64,000 nt of DNA from Vulcanimicrobiota bacterium (GCA_003168375.1 PMSI01000003.1:62001-126000); one strand, 5' to 3'. Shown: positions 52,604 to 61,865, counted from the stretch's first letter. Numbers and translations are program-made. The notes: generated by a model from the letters alone, not told the origin.

Positions 52604-53676
52604 TGCAGCTGGACGGCGCCGAGGGCGCGCCGGCCGCACCCCGCCGGCGGTTCGCGCCGCTGCTGGACCGCGATTGGGCCTTTGCGATCGCGCTCGCGCT
52701 CGCGGTCGGCGTGCTGGTGTGGTTCGGGCGCTCGATCAAGGAGTTCTTCGCGCCGACCGCCGCGACGGTGTACGTGCCGGCGTTCGCCGGACAGACGAAC
52801 CTCGACGCCCGCGCCGAATGCGGGCGCTTGCGGCTGCGCTGCGTCGTGATCGCGACCCAGCCCAGCGACCGGTATCCGAAGGACGTCGTGATCAACCAGC
52901 AGCCGGGATCCGGCGCCCGCGTCCGCGAGGGCCGACAGATCTCGCTGGTCGTCAGCAGCGGCGTCGTGATCTTCCCGATGCCCGACGTGCGCTTCGAGAC
53001 GCTGCGCAACGCCGGCGTCGACCTCAACCGCCTCAAGCTCGAGCTCGACAAGACGTCCTACGTCGTCGACGACAACGTTCCGCGCGACCACATCGTCGCG
53101 CAGGATCCGGCGCCGCTTTCGAGCGTGCGCCTCGGCACGAAGGTCTCGCTGACGCTCAGCAAAGGTCCGCCGGGCGGGGTCAAGGTGCCGAACTACACCG
53201 GCATGTCGATCGACGCAGCGCGGTCGGCGGCACAGCACGACCGCGTCCATCTCGGTCAGATCGTGTGGACCCCGTTCGGGCCGTCAGGCCCATCGCGGGG
53301 CGTGATCGTGCGCCAGAGTCCCTCCGCGGGTGCGACGATCGATCCGTTCGAGGAGGTCTCGCTGCAAGTCAGCGCCGGTCCCGGCGAGTACGGCTATCTC
53401 ATCCGTCAGGTGCACGCGTCGGCGACCGTCCCGCCGCGCGACGACGCGGCGCACGTGCGCATCGAGGTCCGCGACGACACCGGGACGTGGAACGTGTACG
53501 ACGGTTTCGCGCAGGGCGGTCAGAAGCTCGACTTCAACGTGACGGCGGTCGGCACCGCGGAGATCGATACCTACATCAACAACGAACTGCTCAATCAAAC
53601 GCAGATCGGTCGCGAGCCGAACCGCTGGGTCCCCTCGCTGAAACCGGCGGATCCCGCAAAGAACAAGAAACCGTGA
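52603..53676 (+). CDS. Membrane-anchored PASTA-domain protein without kinase
   Basis: 357 residues. A short cytoplasmic Ala/Arg-rich start precedes one membrane helix (about 26-44) and three PASTA repeats: 'VYVPAFAGQTNLDARAEC', 'FPMPDVRFETLRNAGVDLNR' and 'VKVPNYTGMSIDAARSAAQ', each closing with '..QPGSGARVREG', 'QDPAPLSSVRLGT' and 'QSPSAGATIDPFEEV'. A C-terminal beta domain follows ('DDTGTWNVYDGFAQGG'). PASTA units bind muropeptides outside the cell and usually follow a Ser/Thr kinase. None is present here, but the rpe-side location is where PrkC kinases often sit. Confidence 0.85.
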   Translation: MQLDGAEGAPAAPRRRFAPLLDRDWAFAIALALAVGVLVWFGRSIKEFFAPTAATVYVPAFAGQTNLDARAECGRLRLRCVVIATQPSDRYPKDVVINQQPGSGARVREGRQISLVVSSGVVIFPMPDVRFETLRNAGVDLNRLKLELDKTSYVVDDNVPRDHIVAQDPAPLSSVRLGTKVSLTLSKGPPGGVKVPNYTGMSIDAARSAAQHDRVHLGQIVWTPFGPSGPSRGVIVRQSPSAGATIDPFEEVSLQVSAGPGEYGYLIRQVHASATVPPRDDAAHVRIEVRDDTGTWNVYDGFAQGGQKLDFNVTAVGTAEIDTYINNELLNQTQIGREPNRWVPSLKPADPAKNKKP

Positions 53677-54368
53677 GCAAGGCGGCCCGGCGCGCCATCA
53701 AGATCGCACCCTCGCTGCTGTCGGCGGATTTCGCCGATATCGCGAACCAGATCCGGATGGTCGAAAGCGCCGGCGCGAACGAACTGCATCTCGACTCGAT
53801 GGACGGCGTCTTCGTCCCCAACTTCACGTGGGGGATGAAGATCGTCAAGGACTTGCGCAAGCTGACGCACTTGACGTTCGACTGCCACCTGATGATCGTC
53901 GAGCCCGAGAGGTACGTCGACGCGTTCCGCGAGGCGGGCGCCGACGTGATCACGTTCCACTACGAGGCGACACCGCATCAGCACCGGCTGCTGTACCATA
54001 TCCGCGAGATCGGCGCGAAGGCCGGTATCGCGATCAACCCCGGCACCCCGGTCGCGATGCTGGTCGACCTGGTCGAGGAGATCGACCGCGTGCTCGTCAT
54101 GAGCGTGAACCCCGGCTTCGGCGGTCAGTCGTTCATCGAACGCGCGCTGACGAAGATCGCGGAGGTGCGCGCGCTGCTCGACGCACGCAATCCGGCCTGC
54201 GAGATCGAGGTCGACGGCGGGATCGGCCTGCAGAACGTCGAGCGCGCCGTGCAGGCGGGTGCGGACGTGCTGGTCGCCGGCAACTCGGTGTTCGCGTCCG
54301 ACGATCCGCCCGAGGCCCTGCGCGAGATGCGCCGCCGCATCGATGCGGTGCAGCGCGCGGCGCGGTGA
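53673..54368 (+). CDS. rpe: Ribulose-phosphate 3-epimerase
   Basis: 231 residues, GTG start at 53673 in a GTGA overlap. TIM-barrel motifs: 'APSLLSADFADIANQI', 'LHLDSMDGVFVPNFTWG', 'DCHLMIVEPERYVDAF', 'MSVNPGFGGQSFIERAL' and 'EVDGGIGLQNVERAV'. Metal-binding His/Asp residues are intact. It interconverts ribulose and xylulose 5-phosphates and complements the sugar operon 20 kb away. Its end is GTGA-coupled to thiL. Confidence 0.96.
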   Translation: MSKAARRAIKIAPSLLSADFADIANQIRMVESAGANELHLDSMDGVFVPNFTWGMKIVKDLRKLTHLTFDCHLMIVEPERYVDAFREAGADVITFHYEATPHQHRLLYHIREIGAKAGIAINPGTPVAMLVDLVEEIDRVLVMSVNPGFGGQSFIERALTKIAEVRALLDARNPACEIEVDGGIGLQNVERAVQAGADVLVAGNSVFASDDPPEALREMRRRIDAVQRAAR

Positions 54369-55339
54369 CCGAAGACGAGCTCGTCGGCGCCATTCGCGAG
54401 CGTATCGCCGGCGTGCCGGCGCAGCGGCTGCTGCTCGGGATCGGCGACGACGCCGCGGCGTGGCAGCCGTCGCGCAGCAATCGCAGCGTCATCACGACCG
54501 ATGCGCTGGTCGAGGGCGTTCATTTCACGCGCGATGCCATGAGCGCGTACGACGCCGGCTGGCGCGCGCTGGCGTCGAACCTCTCCGACGTCGCGGCGAT
54601 GGGCGCGCGTCCCGTGCTGGCGACGGTCGCGCTCGGGTTTCCGCCGGGCACCGATCCGGCGTGGCTGCTGGCATGCTACGACGGGATCGCGGCGCTCGCG
54701 AAAGACGCTCGCTGCGCGATCGCGGGCGGCGACCTGACGCGCGCTCCCGCGATCGTCGTATCGATCACCATCGTCGGCGAGGTGCGCGCGTCGAATCTCA
54801 AACGCCGCGACGGCGCGCGACCGGGCGACATCGTCGCGGTCACCGGCTCGCTCGGCGCGAGCCGCGCCGGGCTGCGCGTCGCGCTCGACCGGCCCGATCT
54901 CGCCGGCGAACCCGAGCTCGCCGGGGCGCTCGCCGCCTATCGGACTCCGCAGCCGCGGCTGCGCGAAGGGCGCTGGTTCGGCGCGTCGCGACACGTCCGT
55001 GCGATGATGGACCTCTCGGACGGCCTTTCGACCGATCTCGCCCGCCTCTGTGCGGCGTCGGGCGTCGGAGCGACGATCGACCTCGTCCCGGTGCACGACG
55101 CGGCGCGACGGGTGGCGGCGCGCACCGGCGACGACGCCGATGCCTGGGCGCTCGGCGGCGGTGAGGACTTCGAGCTGCTCGTCGCGATCGAAAAGCGCGC
55201 CTTCCCGCATCTCTCGGCCCGGTTTGCCGCCCGGTTCGGCCACTCGCCGATCGCCGTGGGCCGGATCGCCGCGGGAGCGGGCGTTCGGCTGGCCAACGGC
55301 GTCGCCATCGACCCTTCCGGCTGGGATCACCTGCGATGA
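54365..55339 (+). CDS. thiL: Thiamine-monophosphate kinase
   Basis: 324 residues, GTG start. ATP/metal motifs 'LLGIGDDAAAWQ', 'TTDALVEGVHFTRDAMSAYDAGWRALASNLSDVAAMGA' (in parts), 'GGDLTRAPAIVVSITIVGEV', 'MDLSDGLSTDLARLC' and 'ALGGGEDFELLVAI' are all present. It makes thiamine diphosphate from the monophosphate; transketolase in this window needs that cofactor. Another small gene is ATGA-coupled to its stop. Confidence 0.95.
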   Translation: MTEDELVGAIRERIAGVPAQRLLLGIGDDAAAWQPSRSNRSVITTDALVEGVHFTRDAMSAYDAGWRALASNLSDVAAMGARPVLATVALGFPPGTDPAWLLACYDGIAALAKDARCAIAGGDLTRAPAIVVSITIVGEVRASNLKRRDGARPGDIVAVTGSLGASRAGLRVALDRPDLAGEPELAGALAAYRTPQPRLREGRWFGASRHVRAMMDLSDGLSTDLARLCAASGVGATIDLVPVHDAARRVAARTGDDADAWALGGGEDFELLVAIEKRAFPHLSARFAARFGHSPIAVGRIAAGAGVRLANGVAIDPSGWDHLR

Positions 55340-55738
55340 TGACGAGCTCGGCGAACGGCGACGAGCGTACCCGCGCCTACCCGCTGCTGGGGTCGATCCA
55401 GAACAGCGTCGGCTACGGCTTTCTCGGAAACGAAGCGGTCAGCGGGCGACGTCTTGGCCGGCGGGATCGCCGTGATGCTCGCGCTCGGGGCGACCCCCTG
55501 GGCGGCGACGGTGCTGGCGACGGCCCTGGCTTCACTCGCGGTGGAGCGGACCACCGGATACGGCGCCGCGACCGCCGACCCCGTCGCGGCGCTCGACCTG
55601 TTCAAGCCGCTCTCATACCTCTCCGACGGCGCCGCCGCGCGGTACGCCGAGCGGTTCGGGGTCGCGTCCACCCCGATCGCGGCGAAAGACGGAGAAGGGG
55701 CCCGACTCACGTTCGCGCCCCCGAAGAATTCGCCTTAG
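55336..55738 (+). pseudogene. Small membrane-type gene after thiL, apparent single frame break
   Basis: ATG at 55336 overlaps the thiL stop (ATGA). It reads 'MTSSANGDERTRAYPLLGSI' and 'GFLGNEAVSG', then an arginine-rich non-coding pattern. Removing one G from the GGG near 55450 moves into the frame beginning 'DVLAGGIAVMLALGATPWAA', a hydrophobic helix, and on to '[10 protein letters not shown]' and the TAG at 55736-55738. The joined product has about 133 residues. As read, only the second part (TTG 55454 to 55738, 94 residues) is open. The family is unknown to me. Confidence 0.5.
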
Positions 55739-55932
55739 ACCGAGCCGACGCGCTTGACGCGCTTGCTCCGCAGGCAGTTGGTGCAGACGCGGGCGGTCTT
55801 GTGCGTGCCGCGGTCGTCGACGCGAACCGCTTGCAGGTTGGGCAGCCACCGGCGCTTGGTCTTGTTCATCGCGTGGCTGACGTTGTTCCCGGCCATGGGA
55901 CCCTTGCCGCACACATCACATCGCTTGGCCAT
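55735..55932 (-). CDS. rpmB: 50S ribosomal protein L28
   Basis: 65 residues. It starts '[20 protein letters not shown]' and has '[12 protein letters not shown]' and a second zinc-type pair '[12 protein letters not shown]'. The Cys pairs mark the zinc-binding (C+) form of L28. It is transcribed against the flanking plus-strand genes from its own promoter (55942-55970), which lies almost on the start codon. The end overlaps the preceding convergent gene by 4 bases. Confidence 0.95.
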   Translation of the reverse strand: MAKRCDVCGKGPMAGNNVSHAMNKTKRRWLPNLQAVRVDDRGTHKTARVCTNCLRSKRVKRVGSV

Positions 55933-55941
55933 AACAGGCGG

Positions 55942-55970
55942 ATTGTATCAGAACGGACCCAGCCGAACAA
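55942..55970 (-). promoter_or_regulatory. Promoter of rpmB
   Basis: Minus strand: TTGTTC (55965-55970), 17-base spacer, TACAAT (55942-55947). Only 9 bases lie between the -10 box and the ATG at 55932 and there is no ribosome-binding site, so the message has a leader of about 0-3 bases. Confidence 0.75.
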
Positions 55971-56044
55971 GGCCGCGTCAGCACGCGGCCCGGTTTCCGG
56001 GCGCAGGGCGGAGCCCGATCCGCCAGGAACGCGAGGAGCGCTCC

Positions 56045-57637
56045 ATGGCAGTCACCCAGCTCGACGGGCGGGCGTTCGAGAAGTTCGTCGCCGCCGGCAC
56101 GTACTTCTTACGGAAGTACCGCGGTGTGCTCAACGACCTGAACGTCTTCCCCGTCCCCGACGGGGACACCGGGTCGAACATGTTTCTGACGGCCAAGGCA
56201 GCGCTCGCCGAGGCCCGGCAAGCCCGGGCGAACGGGCTCTCGGCGGTCGCGGCCGCTGCCGCGAACGGGTCGCTGCTGGGCGCGCGCGGGAACAGCGGCG
56301 TGATCCTCTCGCAGATGCTGCGCGGGTTCGCCCACAGCGTGCGCCATCGCTCGACGATCGACACCTTTCAGCTCGCGCTCGGGCTGCGGGCGGCCGTCGC
56401 CGCCGCGCGCGCGGCCCTCACGAAACCGGTCGAGGGGACGATCCTCTCGGTCGCCTCGGCCGCCGCCGACGAGGCATACCGGCTCGCGGTCCGCGAGCCC
56501 GACTTCTACCGGCTCGCGAACGCGGTGCTGCGCGCGGCGAACGACGCGCTCGACCGGACCCCCGAACAGCTCCCGGCGCTCAAGGAGGCGGGCGTGGTCG
56601 ATGCAGGAGGCGCGGGGTTCTGCTATTTCCTCGAAGGGGTGCTGCGCTTTCTCCCCGAGCAGACCGTGCGCGCCACCGCCTTCCCGCGGCGCCCGGTCCG
56701 TTCGTCGGTCTTCACGCGGCAGCAGGTCGTCGGCGACAACCACTATTGCACGGAGTTCGTCCTTGAGGGCGCGACCGTCGAGGCGCACCCGCTGCGCGAC
56801 GAGCTGCAGCGCTACGGTGACTCTCTGCTCGTGATCGGCGGACGGCCGACGATCAAAGTCCACGTGCACACCGCCGAGCCGGAGACCGTGAAGGCGATCG
56901 CGGCCCGGTACGGGACGGTGACGCGCTGGAAGCGCGAGGACATGGCGCAGCAGCACAACCTGCTCGTCGTCGACGCGCCGGCGCGGGCGCTCGGCGTCGC
57001 GGCCGTGGTGCAGGGCGCCGGGTTCGACCGCATTGCGCGCGAGCTCGGCGCCGAGGTGACGATCCCGGTTCCGGACGGCGCGAACCCGTCGGTGCGCGAT
57101 CTGCTGGTCGGCGTCAACGCCTCGATGGCCGGTACCGTCTACCTGCTGCCGAACGACCCGAACGTCGCGCTCGCGGCGCGTGAAGTCGCGGCGCTCACGA
57201 CGAAATCCGTCGTCGTCGTTCCAAGTCCGGATCCGGTTGCGGGCCTCGCGGTTCTGTTGCGGCTAGGCGGCGCCGAGGAACCGGTCGGGCCGGACGAGCT
57301 GGCGCGGACGCTCGACGGCGTCCGCAGCGCCTCGGTGTTTTTCGCCGGCAAGGACGCGAGCGTGGGTGGCGTCGCCGTGCAGAAGGGTGCGCCGACCGCC
57401 GCGATCGGGAAGCAACTGCTGACCGCGGGATCGCTCGGCGAGGTCATCGTCGACGCCGCGCGCGCGCTCGGCGCCGGGACGGGCGCCCTGGTGACCCTCT
57501 ACTACGGCGGCGCGCAAAAAGAGCGCGACGCCCAGAAGTCCGCGGCGCTGCTCGGCGAACAGTTCGGCGGCGTGGACGTCGAGTATTACTACGGTGGCCA
57601 GACCTCGGTCGAGTACTGGATTTCGGTTGAGCGCTAG
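56045..57637 (+). CDS. fakA: DhaL/DAK2-domain kinase subunit, FakA-like
   Basis: 530 residues from ATG 56045 with GAGGAG about 8 bases upstream. The N-terminal DhaL domain binds ATP: 'LNVFPVPDGDTGSNMFLT', 'LLGARGNSGVILSQMLRGF', 'EAGVVDAGGAGFCYFLEG'. A middle domain ('NHYCTEFVLEGATV', 'IKVHVHTAEPE') and a C-terminal DegV-like part ('VTLYYGG', 'DVEYYYGGQ') complete the FakA architecture. It phosphorylates fatty acids held by a FakB/DegV partner, encoded two genes on, for use by PlsX. A 7-bp hairpin lies in the leader at 55971-55990. Confidence 0.9.
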   Translation: MAVTQLDGRAFEKFVAAGTYFLRKYRGVLNDLNVFPVPDGDTGSNMFLTAKAALAEARQARANGLSAVAAAAANGSLLGARGNSGVILSQMLRGFAHSVRHRSTIDTFQLALGLRAAVAAARAALTKPVEGTILSVASAAADEAYRLAVREPDFYRLANAVLRAANDALDRTPEQLPALKEAGVVDAGGAGFCYFLEGVLRFLPEQTVRATAFPRRPVRSSVFTRQQVVGDNHYCTEFVLEGATVEAHPLRDELQRYGDSLLVIGGRPTIKVHVHTAEPETVKAIAARYGTVTRWKREDMAQQHNLLVVDAPARALGVAAVVQGAGFDRIARELGAEVTIPVPDGANPSVRDLLVGVNASMAGTVYLLPNDPNVALAAREVAALTTKSVVVVPSPDPVAGLAVLLRLGGAEEPVGPDELARTLDGVRSASVFFAGKDASVGGVAVQKGAPTAAIGKQLLTAGSLGEVIVDAARALGAGTGALVTLYYGGAQKERDAQKSAALLGEQFGGVDVEYYYGGQTSVEYWISVER

Positions 57638-58637
57638 CACGTCGCCCGCGTCGAAGCTGCCAGTCATCGCGGTCGACGCGATGGGAGGTGACAACGCGCC
57701 GCACGCGATCGTCGCGGGGGCGGTCGCGGCCCACCGCGACGGGCTCGGATCGATCGTACTCGTCGGCGACCGTGCGCGCATCGAGCCGCTGTTGCACGGC
57801 GAGCGCGGGATCGAGATCGTGCACTCGGCCGGCGAGGTGGCGATGGACGCCCACGCGTCGCAAGCGGTGCGCAAATCGGCCGGAACCTCGCTCGGCGACG
57901 CCGTCGACCTCGTCCGCGACGGACGCGCCGACGCCGTCGTCTCGGCCGGCAACAGCGGTGCGTTTCTCGCGATCGCATTGATTCGGCTGCGCACGATCCC
58001 GGGGATCGCGCGGCCGGCGATCGGAGCGGTGCTGCCCGGCCGCGACGGGCCCGTCGTGCTCTGCGATGCGGGCGCGAACGTCGACTGCAAGCCCGAGTGG
58101 CTCGTGCAGTTCGGCCTGATGGGGAGCGCATACGCACGCGCAGCGCTCGGGATCGCGGAGCCGCGCGTGGGCCTCGTCTCGGTCGGCGAGGAACCCAGCA
58201 AAGGGAACGCGCAAGTGCTCGAGACGGCCGCGCTCCTCCGCGAAGCGCGGGTGAATTTCGTCGGAAACATCGAGGGAAATCACATCCTCACCAACCTTGC
58301 CGATGTCGTCGTCGCCGATGGTTTCGTCGGCAACGTGATCCTGAAGACCGCGGAGGGGAGCGCGAGCTTTTTCCGGGACACGCTGCGCGAATCGTACGAA
58401 TCGGCCGGCGTGCTCGGAAAGCTTGGGACGCTGTTCAGCCGCGGCGTCTTCGGCGCGATGAGGGTGAAGCTCGACTACTCGACGTACGGCGGTGCGCCGC
58501 TGCTCGGCGTTCGCGGCAACTGCATCGTCGCGCACGGTCGGTCCGACCGCACCGCGATCCGCAACGCGATCCGCCAAGCCGCGACGATCGCCGGACACGA
58601 TCTCATCGGCTCGATCGCAAGGCTGCTGCCCGCATGA
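57627..58637 (+). CDS. plsX: Phosphate acyltransferase PlsX
   Basis: About 336 residues from TTG 57627, just inside the end of fakA; GTG at 57594 is an alternative start. Motifs: 'IAVDAMGGDNAPHAIVAG', 'VSAGNSGAFLAIALIRL', 'ANVDCKPEWLVQFGLMG', 'EEPSKGNAQVLETAALL' and 'FVGNVILKTAEG'. It converts acyl-ACP to acyl phosphate at the membrane, the donor for glycerol phosphate acylation, and also accepts acyl phosphate from the FakA/FakB system. The stop is ATGA-coupled to the degV-like gene. Confidence 0.94.
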   Translation: MSASTSPASKLPVIAVDAMGGDNAPHAIVAGAVAAHRDGLGSIVLVGDRARIEPLLHGERGIEIVHSAGEVAMDAHASQAVRKSAGTSLGDAVDLVRDGRADAVVSAGNSGAFLAIALIRLRTIPGIARPAIGAVLPGRDGPVVLCDAGANVDCKPEWLVQFGLMGSAYARAALGIAEPRVGLVSVGEEPSKGNAQVLETAALLREARVNFVGNIEGNHILTNLADVVVADGFVGNVILKTAEGSASFFRDTLRESYESAGVLGKLGTLFSRGVFGAMRVKLDYSTYGGAPLLGVRGNCIVAHGRSDRTAIRNAIRQAATIAGHDLIGSIARLLPA

Positions 58638-59485
58638 ACGCCGTCGCGATCGTCACCGACTCCACCGCCGATCTCGATCCGGCCGACGCGGCGACGCGCG
58701 GAATCGAAGTCGTCCCGCTGTTCGTCAACTTCGGCGACACGCGCTATCGTGATCGCGTCGAGCTCTCCCTGGAGGAGTTCTACCGCAAGCTCGCGAGCCT
58801 GACGGTCTTGCCGACCACGGCGCAGCCGACGCCGGCGATGTTCGAGGATGCGTACCGTCCGAACGTCGAGGCGGGCCGTCCGGTCGTCTGTATAACGTGC
58901 ATGTCGACCCTGTCGGGGACGAACAATGCGGCGAATACCGCCGCGAAGGCGTTCCCGAACGCCGAGATCCATGTTTTCGACAGCGAGTCCGTCGCCGGCG
59001 GCCTCGCTTTGCTGGCCCAGCACGCCGCCGAAATCGCGGGCGCGGGAGGCGATGCCCAGACGGTGCTCGCGGCGCTCGAACGCGATCGCGCGGTACTGCG
59101 CGGCTTCGCGACGATCCCCGATCTCTCGCACGCCGTGCGCACGGGGCGCGTATCGCGCGCGCAAGCGTTCATCGGTTCGCTGGTCAAGATCGTCCCGGTG
59201 TTGCGGGTCGGGGGCGGCAAGCTCGAGGAATACGCGCGCGTGCGCACCTTCGCGCGGGCGATCGACACGATGGTCGACGCCGCCGCGCTCGAAGCGAACA
59301 AGGCCGACGGAGCACGCCTGGCCGTGATCCACTCTCGCGCCGCCGATCTGGCGACGACCATCACCGCGCAGTTGCGCGAGAAGATCACCACGGTCCCGCA
59401 CTCGTTCGAGCAACTCGAAGCCGGCCCGGTGATCGGCACGCACGCAGGCCAAGGAGCGGTCGGAATCTTCGTCATCCCCGGCTGA
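58634..59485 (+). CDS. DegV-family fatty-acid-binding protein (FakB-like)
   Basis: 283 residues. It begins 'AIVTDSTADLDPADAATRGI' and has 'VVPLFVNFGDTRYRD', 'TTAQPTPAMFEDAY', 'CITCMSTLSGTNNAANTAA' and 'VFDSESVAGGLALLAQHA' (fatty-acid and phosphate contact regions). In FakB, the bound fatty acid is presented to FakA. The fakA, plsX, degV order makes that partnership likely here. Its stop and the next ATG share a base (TGATG). Confidence 0.93.
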   Translation: MNAVAIVTDSTADLDPADAATRGIEVVPLFVNFGDTRYRDRVELSLEEFYRKLASLTVLPTTAQPTPAMFEDAYRPNVEAGRPVVCITCMSTLSGTNNAANTAAKAFPNAEIHVFDSESVAGGLALLAQHAAEIAGAGGDAQTVLAALERDRAVLRGFATIPDLSHAVRTGRVSRAQAFIGSLVKIVPVLRVGGGKLEEYARVRTFARAIDTMVDAAALEANKADGARLAVIHSRAADLATTITAQLREKITTVPHSFEQLEAGPVIGTHAGQGAVGIFVIPG

Positions 59486-59655
59486 TGGACCGGCTCGAGC
59501 CCGTTGCTCTCGTCGCGGCGGCAGTTTTGATCGGCGTGCTGTGGTACAGCCTTGCCGGCTGGGCGTTGCTTCGCGTTCGCGCGGACTTCGCCGCTGCCGC
59601 GCAACTCGCCGCCCACGCCGGAAAGACGTCCATGGTCGAGGCGCATCATCGCTGA
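59485..59655 (+). CDS. 56-residue single-helix membrane protein
   Basis: Starts at ATG 59485 in a TGATG overlap with the degV-like gene. One hydrophobic helix (about 7-28, '[21 protein letters not shown]') is followed by a charged helix. No family recognised. The tight coupling argues that it is translated, and the hemW frame begins within or just after it. Confidence 0.6.
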   Translation: MDRLEPVALVAAAVLIGVLWYSLAGWALLRVRADFAAAAQLAAHAGKTSMVEAHHR

Positions 59656-60778
59656 CCGCGCGGGCGTCTACGTTCATCTGCCGTTCTGTCCGTATGTGTG
59701 TCCGTACTGCGATTTTGCGAAGTGGGCGTGGGACGATGCGCGGGCCTCGCGCTATCTCGATGCGCTGCGCGCCGAGATGTCGTCGGTGCCCGCGGTTTCG
59801 GCGCGCACGCTGTTCTTCGGCGGCGGAACGCCGTCGATGTACACGCCCGAGATCATCGGTTCGCTGATCGCCGATGTGCGCGCGCGGTTCGATTTGCCCG
59901 CCGATGCCGAGGTGACGGCCGAGGCGAATCCGGACCCGCTGCTCGCCGCGCGAATCTCCGGACTGTCCGCTGCCGGAGTGAACCGGCTCTCGATCGGCGT
60001 GCAGTCGTTCGACCCGCGCGAGCTGCGCGTGCTCGGACGGCGGCACACGGGCGCCGACGTCGAGCGCGCGGTCGGCGCCGCCCGCGAGGCCGGATACGCG
60101 AACGTCTCGATCGACCTGATCTTCGCGGTGCCGGGTCAGACCGAGGCAAGCTGGGCGGCTTCGCTCGACGCGGCGATCGCGCTCGGCGTCGTGCACGTTT
60201 CGTGCTACGGCTTGACGATCGAAGAGGGCACGCCGTATGCGACCTGGTTCGCGCGCGATCCGTCGGCGTTTGCGGACGAGTCGCGGGAGGCGGCGATGTA
60301 CTCCCTCGCGATCGAACGGCTCCGGGCGGCGGGGTTCGAGCACTACGAGATCTCGAACTGGGCGAAACCCGGGTTCCGTTCGCAGCACAATCAGCTGTAC
60401 TGGGCCAATGAGTCGTATCTGGGCCTCGGTGTCGGCGCCGCCTCGTATCTGGGCGGCGTCCGGTCGACGCATACCCGGGATCTCGAGGCCTACTGTGGTG
60501 CCGCGCTCGCCGGCGAGCCGATTCCTGGTGAAAGCGAGCGGCTCGAAGGCGCCGCCCAGGCCGGTGAGGCGATCATGCTCGCGCTGCGGACGGCCGAAGG
60601 AGTCGACCTGGAGCGCTTCCGCGAACGGTACGGGATCGATGTGCACGAACGGTACCGGAAGGTGGTCGGCGATCTGGTCGCGGCGGGAGTACTCGTCGCC
60701 GACGGCGCTGGGCTGCGCCTCACCGAGCGCGGCCGGTTCGTAGCGAACGATGTCTGTGGCGCGTTCCTCGCCGACTGA
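59552..60778 (+). CDS. hemW: HemW-like radical SAM protein (heme chaperone family)
   Basis: Homology starts at '[19 protein letters not shown]' (about base 59660) with the radical SAM cluster motif CxxxCxxC. Then '[17 protein letters not shown]', 'EANPDPL', '[19 protein letters not shown]' and the HemW-specific 'NYEISNWA'-type block ('[17 protein letters not shown]') follow. No ATG or GTG precedes in frame; the only normal start codon is TTG at 59552, which adds about 35 odd residues overlapping the previous gene. So the true start is unresolved, possibly a rare codon or a sequence error. HemW inserts heme; older annotations call it coproporphyrinogen oxidase-like. Confidence 0.85.
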   Translation: MPAGRCFAFARTSPLPRNSPPTPERRPWSRRIIADRAGVYVHLPFCPYVCPYCDFAKWAWDDARASRYLDALRAEMSSVPAVSARTLFFGGGTPSMYTPEIIGSLIADVRARFDLPADAEVTAEANPDPLLAARISGLSAAGVNRLSIGVQSFDPRELRVLGRRHTGADVERAVGAAREAGYANVSIDLIFAVPGQTEASWAASLDAAIALGVVHVSCYGLTIEEGTPYATWFARDPSAFADESREAAMYSLAIERLRAAGFEHYEISNWAKPGFRSQHNQLYWANESYLGLGVGAASYLGGVRSTHTRDLEAYCGAALAGEPIPGESERLEGAAQAGEAIMLALRTAEGVDLERFRERYGIDVHERYRKVVGDLVAAGVLVADGAGLRLTERGRFVANDVCGAFLAD

Positions 60779-61865
60779 GCCCGGCCGCGGGATCGGGACG
60801 GCGGTCCTCCGGCTCGTGTTCGCCGCGATCTTCGGCGTCACGGGGTTCCTGCTCGGACAGCAGGCCTATCTCCACCTGATCTCGCTGCACGTCGCCAGCC
60901 AGTTCTGGCAGCTCGCGTTCGTGGTCGCCGCGCCGGTGGTCGGCGCGGTCATCGGCGTGCTGCTGGTCCCGGCGGCGCAGGTGCTGTTCGAGACCGAGCT
61001 CCATGCGGTCGAGCGCGCGATCGATCGCCTCGCGCCGGGCGAGCTCGTCGGGGGTGCGGTCGGGCTCGTCACCGGGCTCGTGATCGCGTTCCTGGTGAAG
61101 AGCATCCTGTTCGAGTTCGTCGCGTTCGCCGGACCGACCGGCGGGTACATCGCGATCGCGCTGTACCTCGTGCTCTCGATCTTCGCCGCATTTCTCGGCG
61201 CTCGCGTCGGTGCCAAGCAGCGCGTCGCGATCGGCCGTATCGCGGCTCCCGCGGCGTCGACCGCCGGCGGCGGCGAGCCGAAGGTTCTCGACACCTCCGT
61301 CGTGATCGACGGACGGGTGCTCGACATCGTGCGCAGCGGGTTCTTGGAGGGGCCGCTGCTGCTGCCGCGTTTCGTGCTGCGCGAGCTGCAACTGATCGCC
61401 GACAGCGCCGACCCGCTCCGGCGCACGCGCGGACGGCGCGGCTTGGAGATGCTCTCGACCCTGCAGCAGACCGTTCCGATCGAGATCGTCGAACGTGATC
61501 CCGAGGACATCGCGCAGGTCGATGCCAAACTGGTGCGGCTCGCGCAGGAACGCGGCGCGAAGCTGGTGACCAACGACTACAACCTCAACCGGGTCGCGCA
61601 AGTGGAGGGTGTCGCGGTTCTCAACATCAACGAGCTCGCCAACGCGCTCAAGCCGGTGCTGCTGCCCGGCGAAGAACTGCGCGTCGCCGTGATCCGCGAA
61701 GGCCGCGAGGCGCACCAGGGCGTCGGCTATCTCGACGACGGCACGATGATCGTGATCGAGAACGGCCGCCGCTTGATCGGCGAGACGATCGACGTCGCGG
61801 TGACCAGCGCGCTGCAAACAAACGCCGGCCGCATGATCTTCGCAAGGCCGAAGGCGCGCGCATGA
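60750..61865 (+). CDS. PIN/TRAM-domain membrane protein (YacL-like)
   Basis: 371 residues. Four hydrophobic segments in the first 155 residues are followed by a PIN nuclease domain from about 175 ('[21 protein letters not shown]', acidic residues also in '[29 protein letters not shown]', in parts) and a C-terminal TRAM RNA-binding domain ('[21 protein letters not shown]', in parts). It is probably a membrane-anchored RNase. This protein commonly precedes ispD-ispF in Firmicutes, as here; it overlaps hemW by 29 bases and ispD by 4. Confidence 0.93.
   Translation: MSVARSSPTEPGRGIGTAVLRLVFAAIFGVTGFLLGQQAYLHLISLHVASQFWQLAFVVAAPVVGAVIGVLLVPAAQVLFETELHAVERAIDRLAPGELVGGAVGLVTGLVIAFLVKSILFEFVAFAGPTGGYIAIALYLVLSIFAAFLGARVGAKQRVAIGRIAAPAASTAGGGEPKVLDTSVVIDGRVLDIVRSGFLEGPLLLPRFVLRELQLIADSADPLRRTRGRRGLEMLSTLQQTVPIEIVERDPEDIAQVDAKLVRLAQERGAKLVTNDYNLNRVAQVEGVAVLNINELANALKPVLLPGEELRVAVIREGREAHQGVGYLDDGTMIVIENGRRLIGETIDVAVTSALQTNAGRMIFARPKARA

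Noticed and set aside
55454-55738. Independent 94-residue gene starting at TTG 55454
   Set aside because: Possible, but the ATGA-coupled start at 55336 and a one-base fix give a better continuous product; annotated as one broken gene instead.
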